NCBI GenBank assembly: GCA_963556255.1
Contig: OY744610.1
Span: forward strand, 10,657,477 to 10,721,476
Length of the DNA stretch: 64,000 nucleotides
DNA from: Allolobophora icterica
Taxonomy: Eukaryota > Annelida > Clitellata > Crassiclitellata > Lumbricidae
Direction of reading: 5' to 3'
How positions within the stretch are numbered: the first letter of the stretch is position 1; each line of letters starts with the position of its first letter. Shown in pieces: positions 57,758 to 64,000 of the stretch. The position numbers and the translations under genes are program-made. Below the pieces are notes generated by a model that ran no database searches, was not told where the DNA came from, and was given only the letters and a program-made list of their open reading frames with translations.

Positions 57758-58411
57758 CTATAAGAAAAACAATTATAGCACAACGTTCTAATAATAACAT
57801 TACGACAAGTGTTCAGCGCAAGTCAACGTTTGCACCTCATTCTGCTTTTATAACTGAGCTCTGTTAGGGCCTATATGAGAAAATGTTTACGCGTGGCTTT
57901 CTCACCAAAAAATGTAAGAAAGCTTTCTCACCAAAAGTGAGTGAGAAGCCTATGTATCTGCTGACTTTGGATTTGACAGAAGAGTAGGTGTGAAATAATG
58001 TCTCGAGGCATCACAGACTCCATATAATTTGGCCAGCCTCCATGCACGCCCACATGGTCAATTCCGTCCGCAATGCTGGCTTAAACGCCACGTTTTCCAC
58101 GCCCCAGAATACTAGGTCAGAAGCGCCCGTAATGAGCTTTAACTTCTCACTTTGATCATGGTGTCTTCGAGGACCCTCAAAATGTGTCTGTGAACACTGC
58201 TGAGTTTGATGCGGACCAATACGGGCGACCCTAACAAAATCAAGCAGCCAGCTCTTACCCGCCATGCAAGGTCAGAGATAGACGCTTTTCAAGTCTTGCT
58301 AAAACTCCCATGAATTTAAATCGGCTCTATCACACAAAGTGTGCCTCCCCACAACGCAACCTCGGCTGGCAATTTCCAAAGCGTTGTGATATAAATCGGA
58401 ATTTTGCTATT

Positions 58412-59511
58412 CGTCTGTTTAGAGTGCAAAGGTGCTATCTCCATTTTGGTCATTTTTCAGGAGAGCAAATCTAAACTTTTGATAGTTGCTACAAATCCAA
58501 TAGTTTTTATGTGATTGTGATTTATAGTTATTTGGATAATAAATTATATCCCTAGTTGGAATGTTGTAATTATTTTAAATTTTGTGATGCCTCGCCTTAA
58601 AAAATGCAAAATAACTGCAAGTGACCAGCGACCTCTTATGCTTGTAACAGACGATAGCACCTTTGCACATTTCAAAATATTTTCTTATCTGGAGATAGCT
58701 ATAATTTTACAACAACTTAAATTTGTGATTAAAAATTACTTTTTACAGAAAAAATATTATAAAATAATAAATGATGATTTGTTTAAACTGCATTGATTTA
58801 TTTGAACAATTTAATAGAACATTTAGAAGCTGAAAAACTTATTATTGGTACACACTCGAAGTTCGAAACTAACGGTTAAATATGATGTTGGCCCTTCATA
58901 ATATTTTCAGCTGCATACAATTATAGGGTTAAGGAATCAATATTTGCAAAATCTTATTTATATATTCTGTGACCATAATTGATTCACTTATATCAGTTTC
59001 ATGAAATTTGGATTTTACTTCAACATTTTCTCTTGACTCATGAGATTCACCGACATCAAAGTTTACATCGGATTTCTATCGACACGCGAGATTCGTCGAC
59101 ATCAAGTTAGGCCTACCATGATTAAATGCAATAATATTTTCAGAATAATAAGTGTAACTAATGCAAAATGTTACGAACATGATTGTTAGAAACTTGCAAT
59201 TTTCATTTAAAATACTTTTGGATTAGTCTTCAGCACGACGCCGTATGTATACTAAATTAAACCATGGAACCTATTTTTTGGTAAACACATAGTGCAGTAG
59301 GCCCTAGCTCTATTGGAGATAGAACCTTTGCACATTTCAAAACTAGGTTGTTGGAGATAGCACCAATATTAAAATAGTTGCTGCGTTTCTATTTACACTG
59401 TGAACGATACCATCTTTTCACAGTTCAAACACTACATTGGTAGCAATAGAATAAAACAATAAAAAAATTTTTGAAAATTTGGAGATAGCACCTTTGCACT
59501 CTAAGCAGACG
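58412..59511 (+). mobile_element. 1.1-kb TIR element with iterated GATAGCACCTTTGCAC motif
   Basis: The left end CGTCTGTTTAGAGTGCAAAG with GTGCTATCTCCA is matched by the complement of TGGAGATAGCACC with TTTGCACTCTAAGCAGACG, over 30 bp with one mismatch. The motif GATAGCACCTTTGCAC recurs internally near 58653, with variants near 59322 and 59345. No flanking duplication could be fixed, so the superfamily is open. Internal frames are AT-rich and unrecognised. It sits in the intron between the F-box-like and CARD exons. Confidence 0.72.
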
Positions 59512-60349
59512 TATTATTGAATGAATCGAGACTCGGCATATTTTCGACCATGTCGGCAAATAATTTATCTTAATGCGGATCTTATTCGATTATTCTTATA
59601 AGGTTCGGATTATCATTATTATCGAGTCGCATTACGGATTTATCTCTTCATTCTGCCAGAAATATTGTGTTTCCCGACGTTAATCGGTCCTGCATCAAAG
59701 AAGGCTCAGCAAAACTGGACCGTTGAAAGGGTGCTCAATCTATAGGAGTTGAACCTACAGACCTATTTGCGCCGGCTGTGGATGTGGAATCTCGGATTCG
59801 GTAATGGAGAAACGGGAAGTATGCCAACTGCAGTCGATCGTCAACCATCCATCCGACTGCTTTGTAACCGAAGATGAATGCCTGTCATGTACTGTAGATT
59901 TCATGGTGCTTTGTGTTCTACCATCTACGAGGGATTGATGGAGGATAAACTGCCATCGTGTATCACGGATATCATTGCCATGCATCCTCGATGCAACTTG
60001 GTCGAGGAACTCTAAAAACTGTCAACTGCTAAATGCTTTATATAACTTCATCGTTTGGGCTTTTTGTGTGTGCAAGGGCCGATCAACGATGACTCTGTTT
60101 GTTATGTAGGCATTACTAGCATAGTTCCGAACGTTTTTTCTTGTTGACTTTGATGTCTTTTAGTACACAGGGTTAAGATGGCGGTTTTGGAAGATAGGCA
60201 AAATGCGCCTGGAGTCTGCATACCAAACGACATGCGTTATAACATTAGCATTCTGAAAGTTTTGAAATTATATTAGATTATTTGATCAAAGTAATCGCTT
60301 GTGGTTGATGTAATTAAGTTTAAGAAGTATTGCTTCGAATGTGTCTCAC

Positions 60350-60536
60350 CCATCAGGTAAGGCCAGGCTGCCTTCTTGAACCGTTGTCTGGTAATTCTTC
60401 GATTGAAGCAAACGTCGACTGATATGAGAGACTTGATAACTTCTTCGTCTCTCTGCTGTGTTGATGAAGTCAATATCCAATGCAGAAGCGACTTTTGTAA
60501 GATAACGTCCAACATCTCCAGTGGAAGATTGTACAG
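60350..60536 (-). CDS. F-box-like exon
   Basis: The exon lies between a 3' splice site (TTATCGCATTTCAG, entry at 60536) and a strong 5' splice site (GATGG|GTGAGAC). It encodes LYNLPLEMLDVILQKSLLHW, ILTSSTQQRDEEVIKSLISV and DVCFNRRITRQRFKKAAWPY. LPxExLxxIL at the start and VCxxFRRxxxxRxxxxxW at the end resemble an F-box with an enlarged middle; that is inference. Length 187 nt leaves one base that fits the CARD exon phase. Upstream exons were not recognised; 59512-60272 has no supported feature. Confidence 0.55.
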
Positions 60537-60667
60537 CTGAAATGCGATAAGAAACTGGATGATTATAGGCCCTACAGGATATTATGATTAGTTTATCTGT
60601 CGGTTACTTAAATAATTTATATCTATGGACTTGTTCGGTTCGAATTCAAAGTATCTCTCCTTTTCTC

Positions 60668-60722
<55 letters not shown>

Positions 60723-60735
60723 CTCTCTCTCCTCT
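60668..60735 (+). repeat. (CT)n / (CTGT)n microsatellite
   Basis: CTGTCTGTCTGT then CTCTCTCT with one G. 60736-61445 has nothing recognised except small frames without resemblance. Confidence 0.93.
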
Positions 60736-61445
60736 TCCTAATGATTGTTTATCACACATTACCGCTCTTCTCTGATCTTTCATACTTTCCATTGTATCAG
60801 TAACTCATTCCATCCATAGGCCTATTCGCTATAGTTATTTGTGACACATTTTATGTGTATGTGGTACATACAAACAGAATGTTGAGTTATCATTTTCTTG
60901 CTTTAGGATATTGTTCTAAAGATGTTGCACTTCTTGTGCATATTGACTGTTTAATGTCTAGTCGACATTTACATTAAAACCACCTACAAATTAATTCAGA
61001 ACGGGGAAATCAAACACTCCACCATTTCACAGTCTAACGACAAAAAGGATTGATAGATGGAGAGGTGAGGAGAAATAAAGCTGGACATTGTTCGATCAAA
61101 ATGTTGATACAAAAACTTCAAATAACCGATGTAAGTTTTTTTGAGAAAGTAGCGAGACGCAGTGACATGCAGCATTGTATTCAGACTGAAAAAGATTGTG
61201 GAGTGCATGTGAGCGGAGAAACAAAGTTGTGCGTGTCTTTGCGAAGTAGAACAAGGAAATTGAGTAGAAGGACAGCCAGTAGAGAGACGCAATGATATAC
61301 ATAACTTGAAAAGTAAGAAAGTGAGTCCACCACCTTCAACATTGCTTCGGAATGGGAACAGGTTCTGGAGTGTGAACGGAGAAACGAAGATGTGCGTGTC
61401 TTTGCGAATAATGTCGACAAGGAAATAGAGTAAAAGGACAACCTT

Positions 61446-61778
61446 CAGGGGCGTAGCCAGACTTCAATTCAAGAGGAGGCAACTAATGCTTGTCAAAACT
61501 TTTATGCAGTGGCGGCGATCTTGTTTCAGAGGTGAGGGGGAAATTTTTCTGCGTCCGAAGAATTTCTGAATTTCGCTCTGAGAATTTCAAATATTTCGTC
61601 ACGAAAAAGTTGATGACCTTTTTTTTAGTCATTAACACATTCGAAGACTTTAAAGAAGACAAATCAAGAGGAGGCAAAATCCACCTCTGCTGGGGTGTAC
61701 TATAACCCATGGAAAATTTTAAAATTCACAAAACCAAGAGGAGGCAAATCCTCTTGCCTCCATGTAGCTACGCCTATG
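61446..61778 (+). mobile_element. 333-bp hAT MITE
   Basis: Starts CAGGGGCGTAGCCAGAC and ends ATGTAGCTACGCCTATG; the 8-bp duplication ACAACCTT is exact (61438-61445, 61779-61786). Three copies of AAGAGGAGGCAAA lie inside. The centre has AAAAAGTTGATGACC with TTTTTTTAGTCATTAAC, as in the 28322-29225 element. Confidence 0.88.
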
Positions 61779-62324
61779 ACAACCTTGCACTCAGGAATCG
61801 TATATTTAGTTGGCAGAGTTACAGATTTTTAATGGATAATGACTACGATTAATTTCAATAACATAGGCATTGATTATGAGGTGAATTATTAATAACGAAA
61901 GGGTAAGCGATGAGGGTGAGTTTCAAAACGTGCACGATCCTTCGTGAGCTTACGGTTTATGGTTATAATTATTATCATGATGTATAATCAGCGTCGTTGA
62001 AATAACAGTGCATAAATCTGTTAACTGATATAGAAAATTATTTAGGGAGGACAGCTAGAATTAAGTCCAAGGCACACTGATTAATTATCACGGGATGAAA
62101 AAGTGAGACTGCAAATATCAGTGAAATATTAGTTGGTTGCAAGAAGCTTAGAGTCAGTGCATGGGACGATGATAGGCATCAACGAGGGAAGCTGCACCGG
62201 TTTAAAGTTCATTGTATCCGTGTCATAGATTAATAAGAGTGCATTCCAATGACTTCTACAACGCATCAATCGAAGGTCGCATCAAGTGAGGTCGTCAGAG
62301 AGTTTGTGTTGTTATACATGTTGC

Positions 62325-62400
62325 GGGAGTCGGGAGTGCCTCTGAGTAGCTCCCTTGAAGGGGCGCTATATAAATGCTCAAATGAATGAATGAATGAATA
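62325..62400 (+). mobile_element. L2-like LINE 3' tail with (AATG)n
   Basis: GTCGGGAGTGCCTCTGAGTA, then TTGAAGGGGCGCTATATAAA and a short AATGAATGAATG tail. It is the ORF2-end plus tail module without the rest. 61790-62320 and 62400-62980 show no gene. Confidence 0.65.
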
Positions 62401-62984
62401 TTACTCAGATAAAAAAAAGTGCACAATCCTACCGTTGTACTAGACGGATCTGTTTTCTGTTCATCTGTTGCATTTAAAGTAAAACCATTCAAAATAGTTA
62501 AATACTAGAAGACAGAATTAGAAAATGCAAACTGCTTTTATTGTTATATGTGAACTAAAATTTTGCATTTATCAGACATTTACTTTGTTACATCATTCAA
62601 TCAGATAGACTAACTTAATGAATATACAAAATCGTTTTTGACAACAAAGGGACATTGAACGAGGCAAGCTGCTAATTGATCTGCTGACAACAAACGGTAA
62701 ACGTGTGAGATTCAATATTGAAACCATGTTCCTCAAATAATGGTGAGAAACAAGCACAATTTGAACACATGACATCAGTCCATAAAGACTTGACTCATTA
62801 AGAGTAAAAAAGAAAGAATTGAATGTTACATAGCAACTCTTAAGGTTCTTTGAAAGGTGCCTCCTACGTAGATATCTATAAAACCTTAAATCTGCGGTCT
62901 TGTAGACGGCAAGGCACGATGCGTTCCAGTAGACTGAGAATTCACCAAAACCAGCTAGAAGACTTTATCATAATTATAAGCTTA

Positions 62985-63315
62985 TTGTTCTTCGCTCAGT
63001 AGTCTAGTAGTTAGCGCGCTGGACTGTCAATCGAGGGGTCGGGGTTCAAATCCCCGCCAGGGCAGAAATTTGGTTCGAGATTTCTGTTCTACTTGCACCC
63101 CCTAGCCAACTCAGCTATGATGAGTACACTGACCGTACACTGTCAGTGGGAAGATGAGACGGCGAGGGAGAGGACTGGCCACCCGCCCTAATATGCCGAG
63201 GCTAAGAAAATGAAGTCGCTAACACTTCATACCCATGGCTGCCTCAGGGCTAGCTTAAGGGACTGCTCTTCTTCTTCTTCTTCTTCTTCTTCTTCTTCTT
63301 CTTCTTCTTCTTCTA
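62985..63315 (+). mobile_element. tRNA-derived SINE B, complete copy
   Basis: The tRNA-Asp-like head TCTAGTAGTTAGCGCGCTGG, ACTGTCAATCGAGG with a GTC anticodon position, and B box GGTTCAAATCC at 63042 lead into the body shared with 31057-31322. The end is a (TTC)n run (63268-63312). The 5' and 3' acceptor strands do not pair, so it is not a tRNA gene. Confidence 0.85.
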
Positions 63316-63887
63316 TTGTTCTTAGTATAAATACTTAGTATAAATACTGTCCTCTTGTTCCATGATAATTCGAGATGCGCCTTCCGTTGCATTTTGAAAC
63401 TGAATGTGTAGACAAGAAATCGATATTTAAAAGAGATAGTAAAGAAACAATGCGCATAGAGCCGAGGAAATGTAAAAAAAATTCTAAAGCTTCCATTCCA
63501 TGTTGAAACTGATTGGCTAAAGAACTAAGTTTCCATCAAATCAAGAGACGTGGATGGTTTTAACACAAGACGTTAACATCCAATCAATTGGCGCCGAAGT
63601 CAATTGAAGACGAAAGTTAAACATTCGTTCAAAATAATGTCTTTATAGAAACACGGCTCTAGGCATCTCTGACTGAAACGCAAACACGAACAGAAGAACC
63701 TACAAAACTGATTCACTTAATGATCTTCCAACCTCTCTGGTCAAAAAATGTCGTCTGAGATTCCTCAGATTGCCTTATTAGAGTCTTTGAAGGGTCAGCC
63801 ATTTAAGCACAAAGTTTTAACACAAGAGCGTGTTTAGCATCATTGTGCTTCTCCACATTGTTTCCACAGTACTAAACCCTCATCCTC

Positions 63888-64000
63888 AGGGACGTCATTT
63901 CAGCTTTTTTCAGGGGGGGGGGGGGGGGCAAGGACGTCAAAAAAAGAGGTAAAAAATTTTTTTCGCGCTCCGCGCGAAGAAATTTCACAGCTTTTGGGTG
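63888..64000 (+). mobile_element. Left end of a hAT-like element, cut by window edge
   Basis: CAGGGACGTCATTTCAGC resembles the CAGGGGCGTCATTTGGGG end of the 28322-29225 element and is followed by a G run and GGACGTCAAAAAAAG. The right end is outside the window. Bases 63316-63887 show nothing supportable. Confidence 0.5.

Noticed and set aside
58011..58265. 84-codon minus-strand frame
   Set aside because: No family resemblance could be found; it could be chance.
63001..63066. Possible tRNA-Asp gene
   Set aside because: The A and B boxes and a GTC anticodon position are present, but the acceptor arms do not pair and the body continues into a SINE that recurs at 31057.

Overview
This is a repeat-rich window of an animal nuclear genome. 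GT-AG exon borders, a DEG/ENaC channel exon, a CARD exon, a Mab-21-type nucleotidyltransferase gene and many non-LTR retrotransposons exclude a prokaryote. The gene content, abundant L2/CR1-like LINEs and hAT MITEs, and about twenty copies of the palindrome TAGGCCTA suggest a marine invertebrate, possibly a deuterostome such as an echinoderm. The phylum is inference; no single-copy marker here settles it.

Host genes. (1) 41.6-44.9 kb, plus strand: one uninterrupted 1092-codon frame for a Mab-21/cGAS-like nucleotidyltransferase with a TPR-like C-terminal half. (2) 60.5-52.9 kb, minus strand: four exons, F-box-like, CARD, a short alpha/beta-like module and a beta-propeller-like module; the first three join in phase, so they may form one signalling or immune-type gene. 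(3) 22.5-21.9 kb, minus strand: first coding exon of a DEG/ENaC channel; its other exons were not found.

Mobile DNA fills most of the rest. 0-17 kb is a nest of L2/CR1-like LINE copies hit by hAT transposons that are themselves hit by smaller hAT elements. 17.5-19.5 kb is an R2/R4-type retrotransposon (RT, CCHC knuckle, RPD..D endonuclease) lying between TTA-type microsatellites. 19.5-28 kb has minisatellites, a 1-kb polypurine tract and decayed RT pieces. 28-41 kb is dominated by hAT elements, MITEs, SINEs and L2 pieces. 45-52 kb holds two TIR elements, a probable solo LTR, microsatellites and the 5' half of a LINE (ORF1, PHD-like finger, AP endonuclease). 53.8-64 kb has further MITEs, a repeat with a C-rich expansion and a tRNA-derived SINE.

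The main structural results come from pairing terminal inverted repeats with target-site duplications. Fourteen hAT-like elements have 8-bp duplications (eleven exact, three 7/8). Two of them (1390-3680 and 8378-10097) are copies, in opposite orientation, of one roughly 1.5-kb transposon that carries a LINE 3' region as cargo. A 133-bp solo LTR (10207-10339) has a TATA box, AATAAA and an exact 5-bp duplication. The candidate biological system is the pair of immune-type loci, the Mab-21-like gene and the CARD gene, about 8 kb apart and facing each other across repeats.
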